Notes under the pieces: model-generated
Told to the model about the DNA's origin: nothing
Database searches by the model: none
Seen by the model: only the letters and a program-made list of their open reading frames with translations
DNA from: Rhizobiaceae bacterium MnEN-MB40S
GTDB taxonomy: Bacteria > Pseudomonadota > Alphaproteobacteria > Rhizobiales > Rhizobiaceae
Direction: 5' to 3'
DNA: 64,000 bases
Assembly (NCBI GenBank): GCA_024343425.1
Contig: BRLC01000005.1
Coordinates: forward strand, 1 to 64,000
In this document: positions 33,989 through 43,213 of the stretch, piece after piece
Layout of the letters: each line of letters opens with the position of its first letter
Numbering within the stretch: position 1 is the stretch's first letter
Position numbers and translations under genes: made by a program

Positions 33989-36361
33989 CTATTTCACCGG
34001 AAAGGGAATGCGCAGGTTGAGCGTTCCGCCAAAGGACGTTGAGTCGTCGTTGTAGGCTGCGGTGAACCGGCCCGTCAGGCTGGCCTTGCCGTCGAAGTCG
34101 ATGGCGAGTTCGGCGCCGCCGGTGAAGAACGTTCCATCGATATCGCCCGGTCCCGCAAAACTCGTCGATGAGCCGATCGCAGACACCGTGAAGGCGTCGT
34201 CGCTGAAGCCGGCGAAGGTCACGCCGGCGAAGGGCTTGAATCGGATCGTGTTGCCGCCTGACTGCATTTCGAAGGGCAGGCCGGCTTCCAGCATTCCGAA
34301 ATAGTAGGCTGAATCCCGTGCGCCGATCGTCGCGCCGTCGAAGCCTGACACCCGGTAGCTGTCGGCCCAGTTCCAGAGCGCGCCTGCCTGGCCGAGCAGT
34401 TCCAGGCCGACATAGCCGCCCATTTCGGACGCCGGGATTTCGTATGCGACACCGCCGGTCGCCGACAGGAACGCGCCGTCGCCCGAGCCGCTGCCGGTGC
34501 GATAGTCGGGGCTGGACAGGCTTGTTTGTGTCACCCCGCCCAAGACAGTGGCGTTCAGCGTGAACCGGTCAGTCGGGAAGTAGAAAGCGCGAACGCCGCC
34601 AAAACCGGAGGTCAGGTCTGTGTCGTGTTCGCCGTCGTCAATGCTTGCGGAATAGGATGCGCCGCCGCCGAACAGGCCGATGCTCCACATGGCGTTGACG
34701 GCGTGATCGTAGCCGCCGACGCCGCCTCCGCCGGATGTGTCGTAGCCGCTGTAAACGGTGGATGATCCGAAATCCGCCGCGCCGCCGAACCCGGTCAGCC
34801 AGAAACCGCTTTCTCCGGCTTCAGGGCGGTCGTGATAGAGCGTGTCGGTCATGTCGAAGAAGAACGAACGCATCAGCGCGTCGCCGCTCTGGAAGGGCGC
34901 GGGATCGATCGTCGCGATTTGCGTTGGCGTCACGATCGCCGCAAAGCCGTTCAGGTCGACGATTTCAGGCGCGGAGACGAAGTTGACAAGCGATGCAACC
35001 GGGCTGTCCACGCTGAAGCTGTCCGTGCCGTCCCCGAGGTCCACAAGACCGACGATCCGCGAACCGGTCCCGATCTGCAATGCGTCGTCGCCTTCGCCGA
35101 GATTGATGGCAACGCCGCCGAATCCCTCGAGATAACCGTAATTGTAGATGGTTTGCGACTGCGTGTTCAGCGGATCGGTGTTGACCGCATGGTAGCCGAT
35201 AATGCTGCCGGTGTTCGTGATGGAGGACGGCGCTGCGCCATCTTCATCGAAATCGACGCCGTCTTGCGAATCGGCGCCGCCATTCTCAACCTCAATCAGG
35301 CCGGTGTTCAGCACCACACCGTCGTCGAGGTCGATGCCGTCCTGCGGGTCGCCGGCGTTGTAGGGAATATAGATCGAGCCGTTGTTTTCGATCCAGGAAC
35401 CGGTTGCCGTGTGAATGCCGTCGTCAAGGGCGGTGATCGAACCGTTGTTGATAACGATGGCGCCATCCGCATCGAGGTTTATGCCTTCGTCCGTGGCGTA
35501 GATCGCGCCGTTGTTGATCGCCGTGCTGTACAGGTCCGCCTGGATGCCGTCGTCAGACGCGGTCAGCGTTCCGTCATTGACGATATAGGCGCCGTCGCCG
35601 GCCTTTATTCCGTCCCCGTCATAGGCGGTCACATCGCCCGAATTGTAGACTTCACCGTTTTCCTCGACCTGAATACCGTCGGAATACCCGATCGCCGCGC
35701 CCTCGTTCATGATATAGGCGTCGTTCTCGGCTTTCAGCGCGTCGCCGTCATAAGCGGTTACGGTTCCCGTGTTGACGATCTCGCCGTCATTTTCAACCTG
35801 TATTCCGTCATCGGAACCGGTGGCTGTTCCTTCATTGAGGATGTATGCGCCGTCTGCAGCCTTGAGCGCGTCTCCATCGTTCGCGGTTACGGTTCCCTCG
35901 TTGATGATCTCGCCGTCATCCTCGATCTGCACGCCGTCGTCCGCTCCGATGATTTCACCGGTTTCGCTGTTGAGGACGTAGGCGTCGTCGTCGACATTGA
36001 CGCCGTCTCCATCGCCATCGATGAGCCCGTTGTTGGTTATACTGGCTTCGTCGCCGCCCTGAACGCCATGTTCCCCGCCGCCGGACAATATGGTTCCGTC
36101 ATTGGTGAGCGTTCCATTGTCGCCGAACCGAAATCCGCGGTCGCCGCCGCCGTCCACGACAGCGCCATCCTCGATGATAACCGTCACGTCCTCGACATTT
36201 TCGTCAACGAAACCGGTGCTTGGACCGGTGCAGATCACTGTTTGTCCGTCGGTCGGCGAGGCGGGGTCGCAATCGGCCCGCGCGGCGGATACGGAAATGA
36301 CGGTCAAAGAGGCGCCACACAGAAGTTGCGCCGCAATTGACGCCAAGGATCTCGATCTCAT
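33989..36361 (-). CDS. Autotransporter with repeat passenger and C-terminal beta-barrel
   Basis: Type V secreted protein of about 790 aa. The signal peptide ([19 protein letters not shown] to ARA) is at residues 1-29; the ATG at 36361 with GGGGGA upstream is chosen. The passenger (about residues 30-500) is a string of acidic, glycine/asparagine-rich repeats of about 40 residues ([29 protein letters not shown]) predicted to stack as a beta-helix. The last 270 residues form the autotransporter barrel ([14 protein letters not shown] to LNLRIPFP). It ends in Lys rather than the usual Phe/Trp, which may affect Bam recognition. It is divergent from the paaG operon. Confidence 0.85.
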   Translation of the reverse strand: MRSRSLASIAAQLLCGASLTVISVSAARADCDPASPTDGQTVICTGPSTGFVDENVEDVTVIIEDGAVVDGGGDRGFRFGDNGTLTNDGTILSGGGEHGVQGGDEASITNNGLIDGDGDGVNVDDDAYVLNSETGEIIGADDGVQIEDDGEIINEGTVTANDGDALKAADGAYILNEGTATGSDDGIQVENDGEIVNTGTVTAYDGDALKAENDAYIMNEGAAIGYSDGIQVEENGEVYNSGDVTAYDGDGIKAGDGAYIVNDGTLTASDDGIQADLYSTAINNGAIYATDEGINLDADGAIVINNGSITALDDGIHTATGSWIENNGSIYIPYNAGDPQDGIDLDDGVVLNTGLIEVENGGADSQDGVDFDEDGAAPSSITNTGSIIGYHAVNTDPLNTQSQTIYNYGYLEGFGGVAINLGEGDDALQIGTGSRIVGLVDLGDGTDSFSVDSPVASLVNFVSAPEIVDLNGFAAIVTPTQIATIDPAPFQSGDALMRSFFFDMTDTLYHDRPEAGESGFWLTGFGGAADFGSSTVYSGYDTSGGGGVGGYDHAVNAMWSIGLFGGGASYSASIDDGEHDTDLTSGFGGVRAFYFPTDRFTLNATVLGGVTQTSLSSPDYRTGSGSGDGAFLSATGGVAYEIPASEMGGYVGLELLGQAGALWNWADSYRVSGFDGATIGARDSAYYFGMLEAGLPFEMQSGGNTIRFKPFAGVTFAGFSDDAFTVSAIGSSTSFAGPGDIDGTFFTGGAELAIDFDGKASLTGRFTAAYNDDSTSFGGTLNLRIPFPVK
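34900..36140 (-). repeat. Intragenic tandem repeats in the autotransporter passenger
   Basis: Repeated units of about 117-120 bp encode the approximately 40-residue passenger repeat. The best-preserved copies lie between about 35500 and 36000, with near-identical stretches such as those encoding [12 protein letters not shown] and [12 protein letters not shown]. Copy number could vary by slippage or recombination. Confidence 0.6.
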
Positions 36362-36513
36362 GTATTCCCCCGAATGCATGTATGATGGAACTGCTGGAAC
36401 CAGCACAGCTTTTGTAGGGTGGGGACATGACAGTTTTGCGTCAGTTTTGTTATCGCGAACAGTCTTGCGCGGCGACCAATCCAGCGTTGCGTGAGCACAG
36501 GACAAAAGATTCA

Positions 36514-36541
36514 TTGACCGGTCGGTCGGTTTAAGTACTAT
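36514..36541 (+). promoter_or_regulatory. paaG promoter with embedded palindromic operator
   Basis: TTGACC (-35) and TACTAT (-10) are 16 bp apart. Between and overlapping them is ACCGGTCGGTCGGT at 36517-36530, which fits ACCGNNCGNNCGGT, the core of the palindrome reported for the TetR-type regulator PaaR of actinobacterial phenylacetate genes. A repressor bound here would block the promoter. No TetR gene is adjacent. Confidence 0.55.
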
Positions 36542-36570
36542 TGTCCGCGGAGCGTAGGGAGGAGACGCCA

Positions 36571-37356
36571 ATGAGCGATGATTCAGTCAGGGTCGAAAAG
36601 CAGGACGGTTATGTCGTGATCACACTCGACAGGCCGGACAAGCTGAACGCCTTCAATGAAGCCCAGCATGTCAGCCTGAAAGAGGCGCTCATCGAGGCGG
36701 AAGAGGATCCGGCGTGCCGCGCAATCCTGCTGACGGGCGCCGGTCGTGGCTTTTGCGCCGGGCAGGATCTTTCCGAGCGTAATCCCTCCCAGGAGGACAT
36801 CGATCTCGGCCTGACCATCGACACCTTGTACAATCCTCTCGTCCGCAGGATCCGGTCGATCGGAAAGCCGGTGATCTGCGCCGTGAACGGCGTCGCGGCC
36901 GGGGCAGGGGCGAACATTGCGCTTGCCTGCGATATCGTGCTTGCCGCACGCTCGGCGAAATTCATTCAGGCGTTTTCACGCATCGGTCTGGTGCCGGACA
37001 GCGGCGGAACATGGACCGTGCCGAACCTGATCGGCGAAGCGCGCGCCAAGGCGATCATGTTCACCGGCGAGCCGGTGACGGCCGATCAGGCGGCGGACTG
37101 GGGCATGATCTGGAAGGTCGTGGACGACGAAGACCTCATGGCTCAGGCCGCAGGTCTCGCAGCCAGTCTCGCAAAAGGCCCGACGCGTAGTCTCGGCCTG
37201 ATGAAGGGGCTGATCCAGAAGGCCGGCGACAATACACTCGACGCGCAGCTCGATCTCGAGCGCGATGCGCAGAGGGAAGTCGGACGAGGAACGGACTACG
37301 CCGAAGGCGTGCGCGCCTTCATCGAAAAGCGCCCGGCGAAGTTTACGGGGCGATAG
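36571..37356 (+). CDS. paaG: 2-(1,2-epoxy-1,2-dihydrophenyl)acetyl-CoA isomerase PaaG
   Basis: Crotonase-fold isomerase of 261 aa that converts ring-1,2-epoxyphenylacetyl-CoA to oxepin-CoA. Crotonase signatures are present: LLTGAGRGFCAGQDLSERN for CoA/oxyanion binding near residue 52 and GVAAGAGANIALACDIVLAA near residue 110, then FSRIGLVPDSGGTW. The catalytic Asp is in the PDSGG segment. The ATG at 36571 has GGGAGGAG upstream. It is the first gene of paaG-I-K-X, with paaI only 3 bp after it. Confidence 0.9.
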   Translation: MSDDSVRVEKQDGYVVITLDRPDKLNAFNEAQHVSLKEALIEAEEDPACRAILLTGAGRGFCAGQDLSERNPSQEDIDLGLTIDTLYNPLVRRIRSIGKPVICAVNGVAAGAGANIALACDIVLAARSAKFIQAFSRIGLVPDSGGTWTVPNLIGEARAKAIMFTGEPVTADQAADWGMIWKVVDDEDLMAQAAGLAASLAKGPTRSLGLMKGLIQKAGDNTLDAQLDLERDAQREVGRGTDYAEGVRAFIEKRPAKFTGR

Positions 37357-37359
37357 ACC

Positions 37360-37821
37360 ATGTCGATGGATAGCGCGCAGAAGCCGCTTTCGGCGGATGA
37401 CCTGGCGAAAGCCAGCGCCGAGGCGATGTGGCGCGAGGACCGCGCCTCGAAGCATATGGGCATGGAGATCATTGATATCGGTCCGGGTCGCGCGACGTTG
37501 CGCATGCCGGTGCAGGACCACATGGTCAACGGGCTGGATATCTGCCACGGCGGTTTCGTCTTTACTCTGGCGGACAGCACGTTCGCTTTCGCCTGCAACA
37601 GCTACAACCAGCATACCGTCGCCCAGCATTGCGCGGTTTCGTTCCTGCAGCCGGCGCGGCGCGGCGAGATGCTGACGGCGGTGGCGAGCGAGGTGCACAG
37701 GACCACGCGCAGCGGCATTTACGACATCCGGGTGACGCGGGATGACGGGACGGTTGTGGCCGAATTCCGCGGCCACAGCCGGACTATCAAGGGAACGCAC
37801 GTGCCGGAGGCGGCTGAGTAG
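37360..37821 (+). CDS. paaI: Hydroxyphenylacetyl-CoA thioesterase PaaI
   Basis: Hotdog-fold thioesterase of 153 aa that frees CoA from dead-end (hydroxy)phenylacetyl-CoA intermediates. The core motif HMVNGLDICHGGFVFTLADSTFAFACNSY contains the conserved N-G-x-x-H-G-G-x-x-F-x-L-A-D of the family (split here near residues 56-75). It starts 3 bp after paaG, and 23 bp precede paaK, fitting one operon. In E. coli the gene is also within the paa operon. Confidence 0.9.
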   Translation: MSMDSAQKPLSADDLAKASAEAMWREDRASKHMGMEIIDIGPGRATLRMPVQDHMVNGLDICHGGFVFTLADSTFAFACNSYNQHTVAQHCAVSFLQPARRGEMLTAVASEVHRTTRSGIYDIRVTRDDGTVVAEFRGHSRTIKGTHVPEAAE

Positions 37822-37844
37822 CAGACCGATCGGCGGAGGAGACA

Positions 37845-39158
37845 ATGCAGACACAAACGACAGGCGGATACAGCGCCGGCCTTGATGCGATCGAAACCGC
37901 GTCGAGAGACGAGATTTCAGCGCTTCAGCTGGCGCGCATGCGCGATACGTTGCGGCGCGCCTACGAGCATTCGCCATTTTACCGCAAAAGCTTTGACGCG
38001 CATGGCGTCCATCCGGACGATCTCAAGTCGCTCGAGGATCTGTCGAGGTTTCCCTTCACGGTGAAGCAGGACCTGAGGGACAACTATCCGTTCGGCATGT
38101 TCGCCGTGCCGCGGGAAAAGCTTGCGCGCCTGCACGCGTCATCGGGCACCACCGGCAAGCCGACCGTGGTCGGCTATACGCTGGGCGACATCGACATGTG
38201 GGCGCAGATGGTCGCCCGGTCGATCTACGCCAGCGGCGGGCGGCCCGGCGATCTCGTGCATGTCTCCTACGGATATGGCCTGTTTACCGGCGGGCTCGGC
38301 GCCCACTACGGCGCCGAGAAGCTCGGCTGCACGGTCGTGCCGATATCCGGCGGCATGACCGAGCGGCAGGTGATGCTGATCGACGATTTCAAGCCGCGCG
38401 TCATCATGGTTACGCCGTCCTACATGCTGTCCATCCTCGACGAGTTCCGCAATCAGGGTCTCGATCCGCGGGAGAGTTCGCTCAAGGTCGGCATATTCGG
38501 CGCCGAGCCCTGGACCAATTCCATGCGCGAGGAGATCGAAACGGCTTTCGACATGGACGCCGTCGATATTTACGGCCTGTCCGAAATCATCGGGCCGGGC
38601 GTCGCCAATGAATGCGTTGAAACCAAGGACGGCCTGCACATCTGGGAGGATCATTTCTATCCGGAGGTCATCAATCCGGAAACGGGCGAAGTGCTGCCGG
38701 ACGGCGAAATGGGGGAACTTGTGTTCACTTCGCTGACCAAGGAAGCTTTCCCGATCATCCGCTATCGCACCCGTGATCTCACGCGCCTGCTGCCGGGCAC
38801 GGCCCGCTCCATGCGCAGAATGGAGAAGGTCACCGGCCGCTCCGACGACATGATGATCATCCGCGGCGTCAATGTGTTCCCGACCCAGATCGAGGAGCAG
38901 ATTCTGAAATGCCGGATCCTGGCGCCGCACTACCAGATCGAGCTCACGCGCGACGGGCGCATGGATCGAATGGCCATCAAGGTCGAGGCGAGCGGTTCCG
39001 GCCTCGGCGATGAAGACCGCAAGCAAGGCGCCAATGAGCTGCGTCACCACGTCAAGAGCGTCGTCGGAGTAACGGTCGAGGTCGAAGTGCTTGATCCGGG
39101 CGGCGTCGAAAGATCCGCCGGCAAGGCGCGGCGGGTCGTGGATTTGCGCAACGCTTGA
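37845..39158 (+). CDS. paaK: Phenylacetate-CoA ligase PaaK
   Basis: AMP-forming ligase of 437 aa that activates phenylacetate to phenylacetyl-CoA, the committed step of the pathway. The ATP-binding P-loop is LHASSGTTGKPTVVGYT near residue 95; FGAEPWTNSMREEIE and DIYGLSEIIGPGVANEC near residues 225-265 are hallmark PaaK stretches, and IRYRTRDLTRLL and RGVNVFPTQIEEQIL complete the C-terminal lid. GGAGGAGAC precedes the ATG. It is followed on the same strand by paaX. Confidence 0.94.
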   Translation: MQTQTTGGYSAGLDAIETASRDEISALQLARMRDTLRRAYEHSPFYRKSFDAHGVHPDDLKSLEDLSRFPFTVKQDLRDNYPFGMFAVPREKLARLHASSGTTGKPTVVGYTLGDIDMWAQMVARSIYASGGRPGDLVHVSYGYGLFTGGLGAHYGAEKLGCTVVPISGGMTERQVMLIDDFKPRVIMVTPSYMLSILDEFRNQGLDPRESSLKVGIFGAEPWTNSMREEIETAFDMDAVDIYGLSEIIGPGVANECVETKDGLHIWEDHFYPEVINPETGEVLPDGEMGELVFTSLTKEAFPIIRYRTRDLTRLLPGTARSMRRMEKVTGRSDDMMIIRGVNVFPTQIEEQILKCRILAPHYQIELTRDGRMDRMAIKVEASGSGLGDEDRKQGANELRHHVKSVVGVTVEVEVLDPGGVERSAGKARRVVDLRNA

Positions 39159-39189
39159 TCGCGCAGCCCTTCGCGGCGATAAGTGCGGC

Positions 39190-40092
39190 ATGAACGAGTC
39201 CGCGCACAGCCATGTCGAACGATTGATAGACGCCTTTCACGGTCAGGAGCGCATCCGCGTCTGGTCGCTGGTCATCACGATCTTCGGCGACGCCGTCAAT
39301 CCGCGCGGCGGCGAGCTCTGGCTCGGCTCTCTGCAGGATTTGATGTCCCGTCTGCGCGTCGAACCGAGCGCGCTGCGCGCCGCCATGTCGCGCCTGACCT
39401 CCGACGGCTGGCTGCTTCGTATCCGCGAGGGACGCAACAGCTACTACCGCCTGGCCGAAGCCGGTCAGGCCGAATTCGCCGAGGCGACGACGCGGATCTA
39501 TGCGCCCGGTCCCGTGTCCTGGGACGGTCAGTGGACGATCATCCTGTCGAATGGCCCAAACGACCGGAAGCGCGAGGCGCGACGCTCGGCGTTGCAATCC
39601 GCCGGTTTCGGCGCCCTGTCGCGCGGTCTGTTCCTGCGTCCCTCGGACGGCGCGGAATCCATCGCGGCGCAACCGCACGAGTTCATCTTCTCGGCGCGCC
39701 TTCGTGAGGATTCCAATGTCGGCGCCTTGATCGAAAATGCCTGGTCGGAGGTCGACGCGCAGCGCTCCTATGCGTCCTTTGCGCAGGAATTTCGCCCGCT
39801 CGACGATGCGTTGCGCGTGAAGAACGATCTGGATCCCTTGTCATCCATGGCGGCCCGTACGCTGTTGATCCATGCATTCCGCCGCGCCGCCCTGCGCGAT
39901 CCCAACCTGCCGCCGGAACTGACGCCGGACGCCTGGAAGGCGGATGAAGCACGCCGGATCGCGTCGTCCATCTACAGCGCCATCGCCGGGGCAAGCGAAC
40001 GCTGGCTCGACGAGTGCAAACGATCCGGCGACAGGACGCTCGAACCGCCTGCAATTGATATCAGTCGCAGATTTCGCGCGCCGTCCACGTGA
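39190..40092 (+). CDS. paaX: PaaX family transcriptional repressor
   Basis: Regulator of about 300 aa homologous to E. coli PaaX, a repressor released by phenylacetyl-CoA. The N-terminal winged helix covers about residues 15-90 ([38 protein letters not shown]), the PaaX domain follows ([14 protein letters not shown]) and a C-terminal helical domain ends near residue 290. The start at 39190 is chosen; earlier codons overlap paaK. It directly precedes the paaA promoter, whose inverted repeat is a candidate PaaX site. The gene order G-I-K-X differs from E. coli. Confidence 0.87.
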   Translation: MNESAHSHVERLIDAFHGQERIRVWSLVITIFGDAVNPRGGELWLGSLQDLMSRLRVEPSALRAAMSRLTSDGWLLRIREGRNSYYRLAEAGQAEFAEATTRIYAPGPVSWDGQWTIILSNGPNDRKREARRSALQSAGFGALSRGLFLRPSDGAESIAAQPHEFIFSARLREDSNVGALIENAWSEVDAQRSYASFAQEFRPLDDALRVKNDLDPLSSMAARTLLIHAFRRAALRDPNLPPELTPDAWKADEARRIASSIYSAIAGASERWLDECKRSGDRTLEPPAIDISRRFRAPST

Positions 40093-40095
40093 TTC

Positions 40096-40139
40096 GTTAC
40101 GATAATACCATTGAATTATTCTATTTCGTAACATATAAT
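40096..40139 (+). promoter_or_regulatory. paaA promoter with inverted-repeat operator
   Basis: TTGAAT (40111-40116) and a perfect TATAAT (40134-40139) are 17 bp apart. GTTACGA at 40096-40102 and its exact inverse TCGTAAC at 40126-40132 flank and enter the promoter, 30 bp centre to centre. This suits a dimeric repressor such as PaaX. The start of transcription would be near 40146, which fixes the paaA start downstream. Confidence 0.7.
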
Positions 40140-40166
40140 GGGAGCGAGGATGAGGAGCACGCTTCC

Positions 40167-41162
40167 ATGTATTCGCAGGGATTGATTGGCGCCGACGGCC
40201 GTACCGACGAAGACGAAGCCTTTCTGGCGGCGTTTCAGGAGCGCATCGACGCCGAACTGAAGATCGAACCGAACGATCCGATGCCGGAAGGCTATCGCAA
40301 GACGCTGGTTCGACAGATTTCACAGCACGCGCATTCAGAAATCATCGGCATGCAGCCGGAAGGCAACTGGATCACGCGTGCGCCGACGCTGCGCCGCAAG
40401 GCGGCGCTGCTCGCCAAGGTGCAGGACGAGGGCGGTCACGGGCTCTATCTCTATTCGGCGGCCGAAACGCTCGGCGTCAGCCGCGAGGAGATGACGGATC
40501 AGCTTCTGTCGGGCGCCGCGAAATATTCCTCCATCTTCAACTACCCGACGTTGACCTGGGGTGATATCGGCGCAATCGGCTGGCTGGTCGACGGCGCAGC
40601 CATCATGAACCAGATTCCCCTGTGCCGGTGCTCGTACGGCCCCTATGCGCGGGCCATGATCCGCGTCTGCAAGGAGGAAAGCTTCCATCAGCGTCAGGGT
40701 TACGAGATCATGATGACGCTCGCCCGCGGCTCGGACGAGCAGAAGGCCATGGCCCAGGACGCGCTCGACCGCTACTGGTGGCCGTCGCTGATGATGTTCG
40801 GACCGTCCGAAGGAAGCTCCGTTCATTCCAGCCAATCCATGGCCTGGAAGATCAAGCGGTTCACCAATGACGAACTGCGCGACAAGTTCATCAACGCCAC
40901 CGTGCCGCAGGCTAAGTATCTCGGTCTCACCGTGCCGGATCCCGACCTCAAGTGGAACGAGGAACGGCAGAGCTATGATCACGGCGAGATCGACTGGGAC
41001 GAGTTCTGGCGGGTCGTGAAGGGCGATGGTCCCTGCAATCGCGAAAGGCTTCGCAATCGCAACCGCGTCCACGACGAAGGCGCATGGGTGCGCGAAGCCG
41101 CGCTTGCGCACGCCGAAAAGCGCCGGGAGCGGGCCGAAGCCGCAAAGATCGCCGCGGAATAG
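40167..41162 (+). CDS. paaA: 1,2-phenylacetyl-CoA epoxidase, catalytic subunit PaaA
   Basis: Di-iron monooxygenase catalytic subunit of 331 aa. Iron ligands are expected in [24 protein letters not shown] and [15 protein letters not shown], and the [12 protein letters not shown] segment is a PaaA hallmark. The ATG at 40167 follows GAGGAG and lies downstream of the promoter; the frame open to 40089 would include the promoter and is rejected. It starts the operon paaA-DUF3291-paaB-C-D-E. PaaA needs PaaC as partner and PaaE as reductase. Confidence 0.95.
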   Translation: MYSQGLIGADGRTDEDEAFLAAFQERIDAELKIEPNDPMPEGYRKTLVRQISQHAHSEIIGMQPEGNWITRAPTLRRKAALLAKVQDEGGHGLYLYSAAETLGVSREEMTDQLLSGAAKYSSIFNYPTLTWGDIGAIGWLVDGAAIMNQIPLCRCSYGPYARAMIRVCKEESFHQRQGYEIMMTLARGSDEQKAMAQDALDRYWWPSLMMFGPSEGSSVHSSQSMAWKIKRFTNDELRDKFINATVPQAKYLGLTVPDPDLKWNEERQSYDHGEIDWDEFWRVVKGDGPCNRERLRNRNRVHDEGAWVREAALAHAEKRRERAEAAKIAAE

Positions 41163-41172
41163 GAGTGCGATC

Positions 41173-41628
41173 ATGCATCTGGCTGAACTGAATATCGGCA
41201 GAACCCGATACGATCTCGACGATCCGCGTATGGCGGATTTCGTCAACAGACTTGATGTCGTCAATGCGCTAGCCGAACGCAGCAAGGGGTTCGTCTGGCG
41301 CCTGACCGACGAAGCGGGCGAAACCGTTGCGCTGGAAAACGATCCGCATGTGATCGTCAATCTTTCCGTCTGGGAAACGGCGGAGGACCTTGAGCACTTC
41401 GTCTGGAACACGGTGCATCGCAAGGTCTATGGCCGTCGCGGCGAGTGGTTCGAGACCATGGGCAAGGCCCACTTCGTGATGTGGCGTATCGAGGAAGGCT
41501 CTGTGCCGACGGTGACAGAGGCGATGGCCCGTCTTGAACATCTGCGGCGCCACGGCCCGAGCGATCACGCCTTCGGATGGGAAGGCCTGCCCAATCTCAA
41601 GACCTGGTTTGAAAAACGCTGCGCATAG
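41173..41628 (+). CDS. DUF3291 domain protein inside the paa operon
   Basis: Protein of 151 aa matching DUF3291, an uncharacterised dimeric alpha+beta-barrel family (LAELNIGRTRYDLDDPRMADF at the N-terminus; NLSVWETAEDLEHFVW, then HRKVYGRRGEWFE, and FVMWRIEEGSVPTVTEAMARL). No signal peptide or membrane segment. It sits 11 bp after paaA and 9 bp before paaB, so it is transcribed with the epoxidase. The fold recalls heme-degrading or monooxygenase-like ABM domains. The family has no proven function. Its position suggests a role in epoxidase assembly, substrate removal or protection, which is inference. Confidence 0.8.
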   Translation: MHLAELNIGRTRYDLDDPRMADFVNRLDVVNALAERSKGFVWRLTDEAGETVALENDPHVIVNLSVWETAEDLEHFVWNTVHRKVYGRRGEWFETMGKAHFVMWRIEEGSVPTVTEAMARLEHLRRHGPSDHAFGWEGLPNLKTWFEKRCA

Positions 41629-41637
41629 GAAATGACG

Positions 41638-41922
41638 ATGACCGAAACGACGCCACTTTGGGAAGTCTTCATCAGGGCGAGGAACGGCCTCAACCACAAA
41701 CACGCCGGTTCGCTGCACGCGGCCGATGCGGAACTGGCGCTGCAAGCCGCCCGCGACGTCTATACCCGTCGCGGCGAGGGCCAGAGCATCTGGGTTGTGC
41801 GCTCCAGCGACATCGTCGCTTCCGACCCTCAGGACAAGGACATGATGTTCGAGCCGACGGCGACGAAGATTTATCGGCATCCCACCTTCTATGAAATTCC
41901 CGACGAAGTGGGCAACATGTGA
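41638..41922 (+). CDS. paaB: 1,2-phenylacetyl-CoA epoxidase subunit PaaB
   Basis: Small subunit of 94 aa of the phenylacetyl-CoA epoxidase complex, with the typical core WEVFIRARNGLNHKHAGSLHA and AADAELALQAARDVYTRRGEG. The start at 41638 is preferred to 41632 because AGGA sits 7 bases upstream. Its last base overlaps the paaC ATG (TGATG), showing coupling. PaaB bridges PaaAC heterodimers in other species. The length matches E. coli PaaB (95 aa). Confidence 0.92.
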   Translation: MTETTPLWEVFIRARNGLNHKHAGSLHAADAELALQAARDVYTRRGEGQSIWVVRSSDIVASDPQDKDMMFEPTATKIYRHPTFYEIPDEVGNM

Positions 41923-42674
41923 TGTCTGACGACTTGTTCCGGTATGTGCTGAGACTTGCCGACGATCACCTGATCCTCGGCCAGCGGTTGGGCGAATGGT
42001 GCGGCAAGGCGCCAAGCCTTGAGGAGGATCTTGCGCTCGCCAATATCGGCCTTGACTGTCTCGGTCAGGCGAGGGCGCTTTATGCCTATGCCGGAAAGAT
42101 CGAAGGCAAGGGCCGTGACGAGGATGATCTGGCTTTCCTGCGTCCGGAGCGCGAATACTGCAACGCTCTTCTGGTGGAGCAACCCAACCGCGACTTTGCC
42201 TGGGCGATCGCTCGACAGTTCTATTTTTCCGCGTACATGCTGCCGTTCTGGCGCGCCATGGCGAAATCAACCGACGACGATTTGCGCGCAATCGCCGCCA
42301 AGGCCGAGAAGGAAGTCGCCTACCATCTGCGCCATTCCGCAGAGTGGGTCATTCGTCTGGGCGACGGCACGGAAGAGAGCCGGCGGCGCATGATTGAGGC
42401 GCTGGAAGAACTCTTCATCTACACTGGCGAACTCTTCGAGATGGACGCCGTCGCCCACGCGATGGTCTCCGAGGGCGTCGGCGTCGACGCATCGGCTCTG
42501 CGCGACGAATGGCGGCGCACGGTTGACGGCGTGCTTGCCGAAGCGCATCTCACAGCGCCCGAGGCGGCTTATGACCAGTCTGGCGGGCGGGAAGGGCGCC
42601 ATACCGAGCACCTCGGGCATCTCCTGAGCGAACTGCAATACATGCAGCGCGCCTATCCCGGGCTGGAATGGTGA
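41922..42674 (+). CDS. paaC: 1,2-phenylacetyl-CoA epoxidase, structural subunit PaaC
   Basis: Structural partner of PaaA, 250 aa, with a ferritin-like helical bundle (LRLADDHLILGQRLGEWCGKAP near the N-terminus; NIGLDCLGQARALYAYAG). PaaC lacks the full iron site and binds PaaA in the complex. The ATG at 41922 overlaps the paaB stop. The end is 7 bp before paaD. Typical E. coli PaaC is 248 aa. Confidence 0.93.
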   Translation: MSDDLFRYVLRLADDHLILGQRLGEWCGKAPSLEEDLALANIGLDCLGQARALYAYAGKIEGKGRDEDDLAFLRPEREYCNALLVEQPNRDFAWAIARQFYFSAYMLPFWRAMAKSTDDDLRAIAAKAEKEVAYHLRHSAEWVIRLGDGTEESRRRMIEALEELFIYTGELFEMDAVAHAMVSEGVGVDASALRDEWRRTVDGVLAEAHLTAPEAAYDQSGGREGRHTEHLGHLLSELQYMQRAYPGLEW

Positions 42675-42681
42675 GGATGCT

Positions 42682-43203
42682 ATGGGCGTTGTCGTCGCAG
42701 ATGCGCTGAACCCGTCGAATGTCCGCTCTCGTCGAGCATGGGACGTGGCGGCGGCTGTGCCTGATCCTGAAATTCCGGTCGTCACCCTGGCCGATCTCGG
42801 GATCCTGCGCAGCGTCGAATGTGACGACGACGGCGCCGTCACAGCCAGGGTCACGCCGACCTATTCCGGATGTCCAGCCACGCAGCTGATCGAGCAGATG
42901 GTTCTGGAGGCGCTGAAGAGGGACGGTTTCGACAACGTGCGGGTGGAAAGCGTGATGAGCCCCGCCTGGACGACAGATTGGATTTCTGCGGAAGGCCGCG
43001 AGAAGCTGCGCGACTTCGGCATCGCGCCGCCCGTGAAGGCGTCCAATTCCATACGCGCCCTGTTCGGCGAAACCGCGGTCAGTTGCCCCTTGTGCGGTTC
43101 GGAAGACACCGAGCGCATCAGCGAGTTCGGTTCGACGCCCTGCAAGGCGCTTTACCGGTGCCGAACGTGCCTTGAGCCGTTCGACTATTTCAAATGCCTT
43201 TGA
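42682..43203 (+). CDS. paaD: Phenylacetate epoxidase-associated protein PaaD (DUF59/FeS)
   Basis: Protein of 173 aa, required for epoxidase activity and related to FeS assembly proteins. The N-terminal MIP18/DUF59 domain has AAVPDPEIPVVTLADLGIL and YSGCPATQLIE; the C-terminal zinc-ribbon-like part carries CPLCGSEDT and YRCRTCLEPFDYFKC, six cysteines in all. It lies between paaC (7 bp) and paaE; its stop comes 10 bp before the paaE ATG. PaaD's exact role is not settled. Confidence 0.92.
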   Translation: MGVVVADALNPSNVRSRRAWDVAAAVPDPEIPVVTLADLGILRSVECDDDGAVTARVTPTYSGCPATQLIEQMVLEALKRDGFDNVRVESVMSPAWTTDWISAEGREKLRDFGIAPPVKASNSIRALFGETAVSCPLCGSEDTERISEFGSTPCKALYRCRTCLEPFDYFKCL

Positions 43204-43213
43204 GGATCAGGCG

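Noticed and set aside
34832-36340. Open frame of 502 codons opposite the autotransporter
   Set aside because: Antisense reading of the repeat region; no domain and no start signal.
40089-40166. Upstream extension of paaA
   Set aside because: It would contain the paaA promoter and operator; the ATG at 40167 has a ribosome binding site and matches PaaA N-termini.
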